In this document: positions 18,181 through 27,137 of the stretch, piece by piece | How the letters are laid out: every line of letters begins with the position of its first letter | Position numbering within the stretch: position 1 is the stretch's first letter | Source: Lachnospiraceae bacterium UBA7199 | GTDB lineage: Bacteria > Bacillota > Clostridia > Lachnospirales > Lachnospiraceae | DNA length: 64,000 nt | Reading direction: 5' to 3' | Assembly: GCA_002490775.1 (NCBI GenBank) | Contig: DKUR01000019.1 | Span: 42,924-106,923, forward strand | The notes under the pieces: model-generated | Seen by the model: the letters and a program-made list of their open reading frames with translations, nothing else | Told to the model about the DNA's origin: nothing | Database searches by the model: none | Program-made: the position numbers and the translations under genes

Positions 18181-19086
18181 TTACAAATTCAGCTTTGCAA
18201 ACAAATCCCCAAGACTGGTTCCCAGACTTTCTCCTGAGCTGTAGCTCTCGGTATCTGTATTTTCTATCTCCTGAGCTTCCTGGTCTTCAGAAACAGCCTT
18301 AATACTTAAGGAAATCTTCCCCTCATTGGTATTTAGCACCTTTACCTTAACCTGATCACCAACTTTAAGCACCTCAGAAGGCTTCTTGATTCTCTTCTGA
18401 CAGATCTGAGAGATATGAACCAATCCGGTCAATCCATCCTTCAAATCTATAAATGCTCCATAAGGCTGAAGGCTTTCTACTGTGCCATCCAACACAGTTC
18501 CCGGAACAATCATTGCCACTTTATGGTCATGCTCCTCCTTCGCCTGCTCTTTCAATATCTCTTTGGCAGAAAGAATCAGTTTCTCCTTTTCCCGATCAAT
18601 GGTTGTAACTCTTACAGTCAATTTCTTTCCAAGATAGTCATTCGTATCCTCCACATAGGAAAGCGCCAGTTGGGAGGCCGGAATAAATCCCCTGATTCCT
18701 TCCACATAAGCAACCGCGCCTGCATTTACTGTTTCGCTTATCTTTACATTTAAATTTTTCTTTTCCTCCATATATTCAGCAAGCTTATCCCAGGCAAGCA
18801 CTGCATTTGCCTCTCTTCTGGAAAGAAGAATATTTCCCTGCCCATCATCCATTAAAACTACTGTCGCTTCAATCACATCTCCGATTCTTACATCATTCAG
18901 CACTGAAAATCCCGGATCATCACTCATTTCGGCTGCCTTTATAATTCCCTGGGTATAATATTTAAGGTCTAAAGTTACCTCCTCTTCATTTACATCAATT
19001 ACAGTCCCGGAAATTACATCTCCTTCATTAATCTTCCGAAATGATGCTTCCAGTTCCTTTTCATAATCCTTCATTGACTCTTCCAT
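18181..19086 (-). CDS. S1 RNA-binding domain protein (RpsA-like, three S1 domains)
   Basis: A 301-residue protein with three consecutive S1 OB-fold domains, at about 20-90 (GDVISGTVIDVNEEEVTLDL), 108-175 and 192-262 (GTVLDGTVESLQPYGAFIDL, then GLVHISQI). It has a serine- and glutamate-rich tail. Proteobacterial ribosomal S1 has six domains; shorter forms like this are usual in Firmicutes and probably help mRNA binding or translation. The ATG has an AAGGAG site. It starts only 15 bp after the three-gene DUF262-ATPase operon on the same strand and may be read from it, although it looks like a housekeeping gene. Confidence 0.9.
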   Translation of the reverse strand: MEESMKDYEKELEASFRKINEGDVISGTVIDVNEEEVTLDLKYYTQGIIKAAEMSDDPGFSVLNDVRIGDVIEATVVLMDDGQGNILLSRREANAVLAWDKLAEYMEEKKNLNVKISETVNAGAVAYVEGIRGFIPASQLALSYVEDTNDYLGKKLTVRVTTIDREKEKLILSAKEILKEQAKEEHDHKVAMIVPGTVLDGTVESLQPYGAFIDLKDGLTGLVHISQICQKRIKKPSEVLKVGDQVKVKVLNTNEGKISLSIKAVSEDQEAQEIENTDTESYSSGESLGTSLGDLFAKLNL

Positions 19087-19101
19087 AGCTTCCTTCTCCT
19101 T

Positions 19102-19977
19102 TTATTTCTTTTTCCTCTTAATCACTTTTTCCCAATGGGGACCTATACTTACAATAATCAGGCTATGATCGTCTATTTCTTCACGTCCCCAGGAGAAATA
19201 AATCCGCTGATCATTGTTTCCATCATAAAATTTTGTATGTGAATTGCAAGTAATAGAATACCTCTCACCTTTAAAATTCATAATACTTTTAAAAGACAAT
19301 GTTTCTTTTGAACCTTTTCCCGAACATACAATTCCACATTTACTTTTCAGTCCTACTAAGGCTTTCTCCTCTTTTCCTCCACACTCATTATATATTCTTT
19401 TTCCATAATCATTCAATGCAATTAAATGTCTGAGCAACTCTTCCTTTATTTCCCCAAATCTTCCTAATTCTTTTATATTTGTAAGAGCCTTTTCCTGAAA
19501 TAGAAGTTTTGGAAAACACACTGTCACTTTATCTACAAACACTTCATAAGTATCGGCCTCAAATAAAAATTTCCTTTTGACTTTTAATACATCACTATTT
19601 CTCACAATTCCACTTTCATAAGTTTCCTTTGTATCAAACACGCATAATTCCTTATCTGCATTCTCAGCATCTTTTCTGGATATTACCACATAGCCTTTCT
19701 CTTCCATTTCATTTATCATTTCATATGTTTCTCTACAGCTTTTTTGCTTTGAAATTATCTCCTGAAGAAAACTGTTAATATCATTTTGTTCATCTAAATA
19801 TAAATATTCAGCAGCACTGACACCTTCTTCATCTACTTCATCATAAAATGTGTCCGGTATAAGAAATAAATCGGTTTGCCCAATATGATTTATCTTTTCC
19901 TCAAGGGTTAATGCCTCATCAATATCTATATTTCTGTAATCCCTTGAAGGCAGTAAATAGAAATCTATTTTCCACAT
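19102..19977 (-). CDS. unknown protein, third gene of the DUF262-ATPase operon
   Basis: I do not recognise this 291-residue protein. The N-terminus MWKIDFYLLPSRDYRN is followed by an acidic helical region. The C-terminal third has SITCNSHTKFYDGNNDQRIYF, then SLIIVSIGPHWEKVIKRKKK. This end resembles in outline the last strands of RelE/HigB-like RNases (an R-I-Y-F strand, then a hydrophobic strand with a terminal His), but that is only an inference. It has no signal peptide or membrane segment. Its start overlaps the ATPase stop by 13 bp, so expression is coupled. Low GC and the operon context suggest a horizontally acquired effector. Confidence 0.75.
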   Translation of the reverse strand: MWKIDFYLLPSRDYRNIDIDEALTLEEKINHIGQTDLFLIPDTFYDEVDEEGVSAAEYLYLDEQNDINSFLQEIISKQKSCRETYEMINEMEEKGYVVISRKDAENADKELCVFDTKETYESGIVRNSDVLKVKRKFLFEADTYEVFVDKVTVCFPKLLFQEKALTNIKELGRFGEIKEELLRHLIALNDYGKRIYNECGGKEEKALVGLKSKCGIVCSGKGSKETLSFKSIMNFKGERYSITCNSHTKFYDGNNDQRIYFSWGREEIDDHSLIIVSIGPHWEKVIKRKKK

Positions 19978-21083
19978 CTTTTTATCTCCAATAGTTCACG
20001 CAAATCCATTCTCTTTTGATCAAAAAATTTCTCTGGCCATTCCTCTAATTCACCGTTTTCAAAAACTGTAATATTTCTGCATGTACTTAAAGTATTTCTC
20101 TTTTCGAAAAAAAGAATCTGCATTTCATCGCACTGTTTACTTTTAGCCGCCTGTATTCTACTTCCATCAACAATATGCTCGCTGTGGGTTTCAACAATTA
20201 CCTGAACACCACTTTCTGCCACAAGCGCCAAAAATTTTCCAAGTGTTGATTGGCTGTATGGATGCAAATGTGCCTCCGGATTTTCTACAATCAGAACTGC
20301 ATCACCTATAATACTTGCCGCCAATGCCTGCACAATAATTGGTAACACATATGTAATTCCAAATCCAGTGGCTGTAGGCAGATAGAATTCTCCATTATTC
20401 TTAAATTTTATTGTGGCAAAATTTCTTTCCAAATCCATACTGTGCTGTAGTTCAGTTCCTGGAATAATCAAACTAAGCCATTCCTCACAATTAGCAGAAA
20501 ATCTGTCAATTGTAGAAATTTTCAGCTTTTCCGGCAACTGCATATTATCATATAGCTTTTGAACTTTATCCATTTCACCGATCACATAGCTGGTATTTTC
20601 TCCTGAATTGCCTACCGAAAAGAAATTAGAATTATTTATATTTGAAATGAGCCTTGGCCCCTGACGTTCTGCATTTAAAAAGAAAATATTAATTTTACTC
20701 AAATTTTCTTCTTCAGAAAATTTTTCCGAAATCTCTTCACAATTTTGTATTGAAAAATACATTTCATCATCCAAGAGCTGTAACACTACTTCACTATTCA
20801 ATCCGTTTATTCCAATATCCAATTTTACATTTTTATCACCAAGTTCCTCATAAACAATACTTGATGGAACGCCCAAACTAAGCCCCTGTACTTCATTTGT
20901 ATTTATCCTTTTGTTTTCATACCCTTTCCAAGCCTCCTGTGCCAGCAGTAAGCCCTGTATTAAACTTGACTTTCCTGCCGCATTGCTTCCTGTCAGGATA
21001 TTCAAATTCTTTAAAAATGCTCTAAAGCTCTTGTGGCATTTAAAGTTTTGCAACATAATATAATCTATTTTCAACCTAAGCAT
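19965..21083 (-). CDS. AAA/ABC-like ATPase with DUF3696-type C-terminus
   Basis: A 372-residue SMC/OLD-like ATPase. Walker A is GSNAAGKSS (residues 32-40). The Walker B and D-loop region is DAVLIVENPEAHLHP (about 261-275), and the switch histidine is in VIVETHSEHIVDG (about 294-306). The C-terminus LEEWPEKFFDQKRMDLREL is typical of DUF3696 ATPases. No TOPRIM nuclease domain is visible, unlike true OLD proteins. It overlaps both neighbours by exactly 13 bp, giving a tight DUF262-ATPase-unknown operon. Such ATPases are frequent sensor or motor subunits in anti-phage systems; that role is inferred from context. Confidence 0.88.
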   Translation of the reverse strand: MLRLKIDYIMLQNFKCHKSFRAFLKNLNILTGSNAAGKSSLIQGLLLAQEAWKGYENKRINTNEVQGLSLGVPSSIVYEELGDKNVKLDIGINGLNSEVVLQLLDDEMYFSIQNCEEISEKFSEEENLSKINIFFLNAERQGPRLISNINNSNFFSVGNSGENTSYVIGEMDKVQKLYDNMQLPEKLKISTIDRFSANCEEWLSLIIPGTELQHSMDLERNFATIKFKNNGEFYLPTATGFGITYVLPIIVQALAASIIGDAVLIVENPEAHLHPYSQSTLGKFLALVAESGVQVIVETHSEHIVDGSRIQAAKSKQCDEMQILFFEKRNTLSTCRNITVFENGELEEWPEKFFDQKRMDLRELLEIKRCGK

Positions 21084-22273
21084 TCCTCCAAAACCTGTCT
21101 TGAATATTTAAAATTTGCATATACATTTCTCCGGTCTCCTGTTCCTACCGTAATGCAATTCGTATAGCTGTGCTCCTCCAGCATGTCAGCTAATTTACAT
21201 AGCAGTTTTTTTTGATATTTTTTAATATCTATATCATCATATTTGGGATTCATGAGCAATACTGAAAAAGAGGAAAACAGGGATTTATTAATGTAATCTA
21301 AATTACGTCTCACTCCATTTCCTTCTCTTTGTATTTTCGAAAAACAATAGTTTCCAAAAGCCTGATATGCTCTAAACATTGCTTCATCAAATGTCTCGTA
21401 TAACTCTTCTCTTTTATCCACTTTCATTTGATTTAATTCTTCAATTGCATCATCCAACATAGATGCAATATTAGAATAGTCATAATGCAGCTCTTCCTCC
21501 CAGAAATCATACAACTGATAAAAAGCATAAAATCTTAAAGCCAGCTCTTGAGAATCCATTCTGTCATCTTTAATTCTATTTCTAGTTGCCAGCAAATAAT
21601 TTCTATTCTTAGTACTTACTTTTAAAAACTCCCTTACTTCCGGTTTGCATATAGCATTTCTCATTTCCTGCGGATTTAAATTGACTCCGCCTGTATTTAC
21701 CCGTCGGAAAATATCATATATCACTTTTTTAGGAGAACGTGCATCCAATATGTTTACTGCAATTTGCGTTCTGTATATTCTTTGTTTATATTTGGAATCA
21801 AGATTTTTAAAAGTCCTCTTATTATATTCGTTTCCCAAATATTCCAACCCTGACAACCTGAACTCTCCATTAACAAACTCTTTTATCGTTGTCAAACGCT
21901 GCTGGCCATCTATCACCTGATATTTTCCATCCTCATTTTCATAAAAATAAAATGCCGGAATTGGAATTCTTAGCATTAGTGATTCTATCAGTAAAGATTT
22001 TCTTTTATTATCCTTCCATACGCGATTCCTCTGATAACCTGGGTTTAATTCAATCAGATTATCATTCATCAGCTCAATCATATATTTCACAGACAGCATC
22101 TGCTGATCTACCCGAATCTTTTCAGCATCAAAAGGCTGTTCTGAAGACATTTCCTCCTCTTCATTCTCTTCACTTTCCTGCTCATAATCAAATCCAACAT
22201 CTTCTGCCCGCAATTTGCTGATTTTTAAATCAAGTTCGTCCCTGCGATTATTCACTCTACAAATAACCTCCAT
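21071..22273 (-). CDS. DUF262 (GmrS/ParB-like) domain protein
   Basis: A 400-residue protein with the DUF262 domain found in GmrSD-type modification-dependent restriction and many defence islands. Key motifs are LNPGYQRNRVWKDNKRKSLL near residue 70, YQVIDGQQRLTTIKEF near 120 (the DGQQR nucleotide-binding motif) and IFRRVNTGGVNLNPQEMRNA near 195. No DUF1524 HNH nuclease domain is visible in the C-terminal half, which differs from GmrSD. The ATG at 22273 with AAAGAG is preferred over a TTG at 22306 with no site. It is the first gene of the three-gene operon. Confidence 0.87.
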   Translation of the reverse strand: MEVICRVNNRRDELDLKISKLRAEDVGFDYEQESEENEEEEMSSEQPFDAEKIRVDQQMLSVKYMIELMNDNLIELNPGYQRNRVWKDNKRKSLLIESLMLRIPIPAFYFYENEDGKYQVIDGQQRLTTIKEFVNGEFRLSGLEYLGNEYNKRTFKNLDSKYKQRIYRTQIAVNILDARSPKKVIYDIFRRVNTGGVNLNPQEMRNAICKPEVREFLKVSTKNRNYLLATRNRIKDDRMDSQELALRFYAFYQLYDFWEEELHYDYSNIASMLDDAIEELNQMKVDKREELYETFDEAMFRAYQAFGNYCFSKIQREGNGVRRNLDYINKSLFSSFSVLLMNPKYDDIDIKKYQKKLLCKLADMLEEHSYTNCITVGTGDRRNVYANFKYSRQVLEECLG

Positions 22274-22422
22274 ATGAAATAACTCTTTGCACTTTTTCTT
22301 TACCAAAAAATTTTAGCATTTTGCAGGCTTTTTTTCAACCAATTGGCGCCAAATGATTTTATATTTCTTTTGAAAAGCTAATGGATAAGTAATACCAGTA
22401 TAGAAGATGGTTATATTAACAA

Positions 22423-22451
22423 TTGACTTTGCATGGTAAAAACAATATATT
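22423..22451 (+). promoter_or_regulatory. sigma-A promoter of the FkbM gene
   Basis: TTGACT (22423-22428), 17-bp spacer, TATATT (22446-22451), about 80 bp before the FkbM methyltransferase start. Confidence 0.65.
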
Positions 22452-22532
22452 ATATATATGGATAATTATTTTAGCGAAATTTTGTCATACGAATAAAATA
22501 AAAACTAAGTATAAAAACACGGGAGAGCAGCT

Positions 22533-23417
22533 ATGAAAATACAACATGCTGAAAATACAAAAATTTGGAATTTCCTTACAAAACAATACAAAAAGAATCC
22601 TATCGGTTATCGTTTTTTGAAAAAACAACATGAAAAAAAAGGACTTGGCGGCATAAAAAGACGTTTAGAAACAATTCTATTATTACCACTTATACCATTT
22701 TACAATTTTTTCGCAATACAAGAGACCAAACAGCTTCGTAAGAAAGGATCTATATTTTATATCAGGAATAAAAACATAGCATTTTATCTTCCTGATTTAG
22801 ATTTACGTAAGGGCGATTATATCCAGAATCTTATTTTCTTAGAGGGTGATTATTTTGATGTAGAGCAGTTAAAAGAAATCAAAAAATATATTCCAAATCA
22901 TGCTGTCATACTAGATATAGGAACTAATATTGGAAATCATACAATATTTTTTGCCAAGGAATGCCATGCTAATAAAATTTATTCATTTGAACCCACAGAA
23001 AAAACATTTTCCATTTTAACTAAAAATCTCCAACTTAATCATCTGGAAGAACTTGTAGATGCAAAAAACATAGCCTTAGGCGACCAAAAAACTAAAGCAG
23101 ATGTGATATGCGTAGATGAAAAGAATTGTGGTGGAAATAAAGTCAATAAAAACAGTAACGGAATGGTAATAATGGAAACGCTTGACAACTTGTCCATTAA
23201 AGAAAAAATTGATTTTATAAAAATTGATGTAGAAGGCTTTGAATACGAAGTATTAAAAGGTGGAATGACTACAATTGACAATAACAGACCTTATATATAC
23301 GTTGAAATATTTGAGCAAAATTACGATAAGGTAAATCATCTGTTAAAAACAATGGGATATGTTTGTATCCAAAAATGGAGACGCGATTATTTGTACCAAT
23401 TTAGAGCGAAAAGCTGA
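22533..23417 (+). CDS. FkbM family methyltransferase
   Basis: A 294-residue SAM-dependent methyltransferase of the FkbM family, which usually O-methylates sugars or secondary metabolites. The SAM site is VILDIGTNIGNHTIFF near residue 125, followed by IYSFEPTEKTF near 150. The motif IDFIKIDVEGFEYEVLKGG near 230 is the FkbM hallmark. A hydrophobic stretch near residues 50-65 may be a membrane contact. The gene stands alone with its own promoter and terminator and is much more AT-rich than its neighbours, which points to recent transfer. Start chosen at the ATG after GGGAGAGCAGCT. Confidence 0.87.
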   Translation: MKIQHAENTKIWNFLTKQYKKNPIGYRFLKKQHEKKGLGGIKRRLETILLLPLIPFYNFFAIQETKQLRKKGSIFYIRNKNIAFYLPDLDLRKGDYIQNLIFLEGDYFDVEQLKEIKKYIPNHAVILDIGTNIGNHTIFFAKECHANKIYSFEPTEKTFSILTKNLQLNHLEELVDAKNIALGDQKTKADVICVDEKNCGGNKVNKNSNGMVIMETLDNLSIKEKIDFIKIDVEGFEYEVLKGGMTTIDNNRPYIYVEIFEQNYDKVNHLLKTMGYVCIQKWRRDYLYQFRAKS

Positions 23418-23452
23418 ATCGACTTGAAAAAAATAACTGGTAATTTTACTTT

Positions 23453-23490
23453 AGGCACTGTTTTAGAATATTTCCAAAACAGTGCCTTTT
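23453..23490 (+). terminator. terminator of the FkbM gene
   Basis: Perfect stem AGGCACTGTTTT / AAAACAGTGCCT with a TTTT tail on the plus strand. It also sits just past the convergent rubrerythrin gene. Confidence 0.8.
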
Positions 23491-23507
23491 ATAATTTGCA
23501 TATGTAC

Positions 23508-24044
23508 TTAGTAATTCTCAGCCTTTACTTGGAAATAGGACTGAGGATGTGCACAAACAGGGCATACTTCAGGGGCTTTCTTTCCCACGCAGATATGTCC
23601 GCAGTTTGCACACTGCCATACAACGTCTCCTTCTTTAGAAAATACCAGATCTCCCTCTATATTAGCAAGCAGCTTTCTGTATCTTTCCTCATGCTCTTTT
23701 TCTATTGCAGCAACGCCTTCAAAGAGCTTTGCAATTTCTTCAAAGCCTTCTTCTCTTGCTTCCTTTGCAAAACCTGCATACATATCTGTCCACTCGAAGT
23801 TTTCACCTTCTGCAGCATCTTTTAAATTGTCAATAGTAGAGCCGATACCGTCATTTAACAACTTATACCACATCTTTGCATGTTCTTTTTCATTGTTTGC
23901 AGTCTCCTCAAAGATGGACGCAATCTGTACATACCCATCCTTTTTTGCCTTGGAAGCAAAATAAGTATACTTATTTCTTGCCTGTGACTCGCCCGCAAAA
24001 GCTGTCTTTAAGTTTGCCTCTGTTTTTGTTCCTTTCAAATCCAT
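23508..24044 (-). CDS. rbr: rubrerythrin
   Basis: Non-haem di-iron peroxidase that reduces hydrogen peroxide in anaerobes, 178 residues. The N-terminal ferritin-like four-helix domain has [19 protein letters not shown] and the later helix [15 protein letters not shown], supplying Glu and His ligands. The C-terminal rubredoxin-like domain binds iron through [10 protein letters not shown] and CPVCAHPQ. The length is a little below the classical 190 residues but both domains are complete. It lies just downstream of the flavin reductase-rubredoxin gene on the same strand, and the two probably form one oxygen-protection unit. Confidence 0.95.
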   Translation of the reverse strand: MDLKGTKTEANLKTAFAGESQARNKYTYFASKAKKDGYVQIASIFEETANNEKEHAKMWYKLLNDGIGSTIDNLKDAAEGENFEWTDMYAGFAKEAREEGFEEIAKLFEGVAAIEKEHEERYRKLLANIEGDLVFSKEGDVVWQCANCGHICVGKKAPEVCPVCAHPQSYFQVKAENY

Positions 24045-24081
24045 ATCCTTTTTCTCCTTTGCATTTCTACTATATATATTT

Positions 24082-24720
24082 TTATATTTCTTTAAACTTA
24101 TCTACGCCCATACCGCAGACCGGACATTTATAATCAGCAGGAAGCTCCTCTCCCTCATAAATGTATCCACATACTTCACATTTAAATCTACGCCCTTTTC
24201 CTTCTTTCTGCTCTATCTCCTCCTCGGGAATATAAGTGGGCGCATTTTTAGGACTTTTCCCTTTCACAACCTTATGATAATAAGCATAAGTCATTGCATC
24301 TTTGTTTCCAAACAGTTCTGCACCTTTTACTTCACCTAAAAATACTGTATGTGTGGCTGTTTCCATCTTATCAATTACTTCACAAACCACATAGCCGCAG
24401 GAATCAGAAATCACCGGCATATGATCTTCCACGCTGTATTTTACTTCCTTAAACTTATCTGCATCCTTACCGGATTTAAAGCCAAAGGTCCCAATAATAG
24501 AAGGATCTGAATCCTCTGCAAGAATAGAAACTGCAAACCTCCCTGATTCATTAATACAATGATTGGTATAATTGTCATGATTAATGCTGACTGCAATGGT
24601 TGCCGGTGATGACGTGATCTGCATCGCAGAATTTGCAGTGCATCCTGTAGGCCTTCCATTATCCCATGTGCTTACAACATAAACGCCATAGGACAGTTTG
24701 TGAAATACATTTTTATTCAT
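24082..24720 (-). CDS. flavin reductase-rubredoxin fusion (high-molecular-weight rubredoxin)
   Basis: A 212-residue fusion. Residues about 1-150 form an FMN-binding flavin reductase domain ([20 protein letters not shown]). The C-terminal 45 residues are a rubredoxin with [16 protein letters not shown] and [13 protein letters not shown], giving four Cys iron ligands. Proteins of this type pass electrons from NAD(P)H to flavodiiron proteins or rubrerythrin. The ATG at 24720 has GAGG with a six-base gap; a codon four residues upstream is less likely. Rubrerythrin lies 37 bp downstream on the same strand, which fits a peroxide-reducing chain. Confidence 0.93.
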   Translation of the reverse strand: MNKNVFHKLSYGVYVVSTWDNGRPTGCTANSAMQITSSPATIAVSINHDNYTNHCINESGRFAVSILAEDSDPSIIGTFGFKSGKDADKFKEVKYSVEDHMPVISDSCGYVVCEVIDKMETATHTVFLGEVKGAELFGNKDAMTYAYYHKVVKGKSPKNAPTYIPEEEIEQKEGKGRRFKCEVCGYIYEGEELPADYKCPVCGMGVDKFKEI

Positions 24721-24750
24721 CCTTAACCTCATTTCTGTGTTGAATTTAAA

Positions 24751-24765
24751 TTATAATATTGATAA
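24751..24765. promoter_or_regulatory. PerR/Fur-like box upstream of the rubredoxin-rubrerythrin genes
   Basis: TTATAATATTGATAA matches the PerR consensus TTATAATNATTATAA at 12 of 14 defined positions and overlaps the likely -10 region (TATAAT on the minus strand). It fits peroxide control of the two genes, but is unproven. Confidence 0.45.
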
Positions 24766-24898
24766 TCATTACTGTTTTAGTTTATCTTGTTTTCTTCTAA
24801 AAGTCAATACTATTATTTCCAATTATTACTATTTTAATTCTTTCCGGCTGCTGATTTCAAGTTTTGCAAATAAATTGGATTCTTCTCATAGATATATC

Positions 24899-25366
24899 CT
24901 ATTCCTTCTCTCTGATAAACTCCTGTATTTTTATTTTCAGCCTTGCTTGCAGCGGCAAAAGAATCAGCACAATCCCCATACCATAAATCAAAGAAAGCAG
25001 GGCTGTTACAATATAGGGACCTAAAGCACTTAAATCATGTAACTTGTATAGAATGACTATTCCCAGTATCGCACATATAAATACGGACAAACTTTTCATG
25101 ATCTTAATTGTAAGGCTTACCGACTCTTTCGCACGCCTCAGTTCCAGCAAACTTTCTGCTGTCTTCTTTCCGATTCCCAGTCGAAAAGCATTATTAAAAT
25201 CTCTTAAAAGGCCTGCGGATATCAATAGTGGAATTAGAAATAATACCAGTAAAAAAGCCGCAGGAAAATCACGCACTCTGGCAAAAAAGCTTATATTTGA
25301 TCCAAAAGAATTAGCACACATTACTCCTGTTAATAAAATGACACTTACAAATGATAGTAAATACAT
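24899..25366 (-). CDS. hypothetical membrane protein (four predicted spans)
   Basis: A 155-residue protein I do not recognise. About four hydrophobic segments are visible: residues 1-18, 35-52 (AAFLLVLFLIPLLISAGLL), 88-108 and 118-140. Between the second and third lies the charged cytoplasmic stretch LLELRRAKESVSLTIKIMKS. The DFPAAFLLV and RDFNNAFRL surroundings faintly recall MotA/ExbB-type channel proteins, but that is a guess. It is preceded by a divergent ABC-F gene, with no partner gene beside it. Confidence 0.7.
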   Translation of the reverse strand: MYLLSFVSVILLTGVMCANSFGSNISFFARVRDFPAAFLLVLFLIPLLISAGLLRDFNNAFRLGIGKKTAESLLELRRAKESVSLTIKIMKSLSVFICAILGIVILYKLHDLSALGPYIVTALLSLIYGMGIVLILLPLQARLKIKIQEFIREKE

Positions 25367-25440
25367 AATTTATTCCTCCATCTTGTTTTTACTTTTTAGG
25401 CCCTGTTACAGTTTCATTTTATCTGGTAAAAATAAAAAAG

Positions 25441-25474
25441 AAAATACTACTTTAGGGTTAAAAAGTAGTATTTT
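25441..25474. terminator. bidirectional hairpin between divergent genes
   Basis: Perfect stem AAAATACTACTTT / AAAGTAGTATTTT with T-rich flanks. It lies upstream of both divergent genes, directly before the ABC-F promoter, so it may insulate that promoter or end a short transcript. Confidence 0.5.
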
Positions 25475-25484
25475 TCTTTATATT

Positions 25485-25513
25485 TTGACTTTCTCAGGAT
25501 TTCCATATATAAT
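25485..25513 (+). promoter_or_regulatory. sigma-A promoter of the ABC-F gene
   Basis: TTGACT (25485-25490), 17-bp spacer, TATAAT (25508-25513). Confidence 0.75.
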
Positions 25514-25580
25514 CTTAGCGTAGAAAATGCGGTGCTTTACAATCCATTTTTATTTTTTGAAAGGAAGCATAGTTGTCACT

Positions 25581-27137
25581 ATGAGTATTTTAAATGTAGA
25601 ACACTTAACACATGGCTTTGGAGACAGAGCCATTTTTCAGGATGTATCCTTCCGCCTTCTAAAAGGAGAACATATTGGACTTGTTGGAGCCAACGGAGAA
25701 GGAAAATCCACCTTTATGAATATTATCACAGGGAAGCTAATGCCCGACGAGGGCAAAATAGAATGGGCAAAAAATGTGCGTGTGGGTTACCTTGACCAGC
25801 ATACTGTCCTGGAAAAGGGCATGTCAATCAAAGCAGTGCTTTCTTCGGCCTTTGACTTTCTTTTTGACTTAGAAAGTCAAATGAATGAAATCTGTGATAA
25901 AATGGGCAGCGCTTCTGAAGAAGAACTGGAAAAATACATGGAAGAACTGGGAACCATTCAGGATCTTCTCACTGTACACGACTTTTACCTGATTGATTCT
26001 AAGGTTGAGGAAGTAGCAAAAGCTCTGGGGCTGACTGAGCTTGGACTGGAAAAAGACGTAACTGATTTAAGCGGAGGCCAGCGCACGAAGGTGCTTCTCG
26101 GAAAACTTCTTCTTGAAAAACCTGACATTCTGCTTCTTGACGAGCCTACCAACTATCTGGACACAGAGCACATTGAATGGTTAAAGCGGTACTTAAATGA
26201 TTATGAAAACGCCTTTATCCTGATTTCTCATGATATTCCTTTTTTAAACAGTGTAGTCAATTTAATTTATCACATGGACAATCAGGAATTAAATCGTTAT
26301 CCGGGGGATTATGACAAATTTCAGGAAGTTTATGCCATGAAAAAGGCACAGTTACAAGCTGCCTACAATAAGCAGCAGAAAGAAATTGCAGACCTGAAAG
26401 ATTTCGTTGCAAGAAACAAAGCAAGAGTTGCCACCCGCAATATGGCCATGTCCCGCCAGAAAAAACTGGACAAAATGGATGTAATCGAACTTGCCGGTGA
26501 AAAACCCAAACCGGAATTCCATTTTAAGGAAGCAAGAACTCCCGGGAGATATATTTTTAAAGCCAAAGACTTGGTTATAGGCTATGGAGAACCCCTCTCT
26601 TCCCCCTTAAATCTGGAAATGGAGCGGGGAGAAAAAATCGTTCTTACCGGTGCCAATGGAATTGGAAAGACTACTCTTTTAAAGAGCATCCTTGGCCTCC
26701 TCCCTCCTATAAGCGGCAGTGTGGAACAAGGGGATTACTTAAGCATTGGCTATTTTGAGCAGGAAATGGATCAGAATATTTCCACTTCCTGCATTGAAGA
26801 AATCTGGAAGGAATTTCCAGGATTTACTCAATATGAAGTGCGGTCTGCCCTGGCCAAATGCGGTCTAACCACGAAGCACATTGAAAGTAAGGTTAAGGTT
26901 TTAAGCGGCGGCGAGCAGGCAAAGGTCCGGCTTTGTAAATTGATTAACCGGGAAACCAATCTCCTGCTCTTAGATGAACCTACCAACCACTTGGATATAG
27001 ATGCAAAATCCGAATTAAAACGCGCGCTGAAAGAATATAAAGGCAGTATTCTTATGGTGTGCCATGAACCTGAATTTTATGAAGAACTGGCAACAGATGT
27101 ATGGGACTGCACCAAATGGACTACTAAATTATTTTAA
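25581..27137 (+). CDS. ABC-F family ATP-binding protein
   Basis: Soluble twin-ATPase protein of 518 residues that acts on the ribosome rather than in a membrane. The first Walker A is GLVGANGEGKSTF with signature LSGGQRTKVLLGKLLLEKPD and Walker B ILLLDEPTNYLD. The interdomain linker is rich in Lys and Arg (about 240-320). The second domain has LTGANGIGKTTLLKS, LSGGEQAKVRL and LLLLDEPTNHLD. ABC-F proteins either tune translation (EttA, YdiF/YbiT types) or protect ribosomes from antibiotics. The short linker and motif set look like a housekeeping YbiT-like form, but this is not certain. The 3' end overlaps the convergent metY gene by 4 bp. Confidence 0.92.
   Translation: MSILNVEHLTHGFGDRAIFQDVSFRLLKGEHIGLVGANGEGKSTFMNIITGKLMPDEGKIEWAKNVRVGYLDQHTVLEKGMSIKAVLSSAFDFLFDLESQMNEICDKMGSASEEELEKYMEELGTIQDLLTVHDFYLIDSKVEEVAKALGLTELGLEKDVTDLSGGQRTKVLLGKLLLEKPDILLLDEPTNYLDTEHIEWLKRYLNDYENAFILISHDIPFLNSVVNLIYHMDNQELNRYPGDYDKFQEVYAMKKAQLQAAYNKQQKEIADLKDFVARNKARVATRNMAMSRQKKLDKMDVIELAGEKPKPEFHFKEARTPGRYIFKAKDLVIGYGEPLSSPLNLEMERGEKIVLTGANGIGKTTLLKSILGLLPPISGSVEQGDYLSIGYFEQEMDQNISTSCIEEIWKEFPGFTQYEVRSALAKCGLTTKHIESKVKVLSGGEQAKVRLCKLINRETNLLLLDEPTNHLDIDAKSELKRALKEYKGSILMVCHEPEFYEELATDVWDCTKWTTKLF

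Noticed and set aside
19965..21083. OLD-family nuclease
   Set aside because: The ATPase motifs fit, but no C-terminal TOPRIM motif is visible and the end looks like DUF3696.
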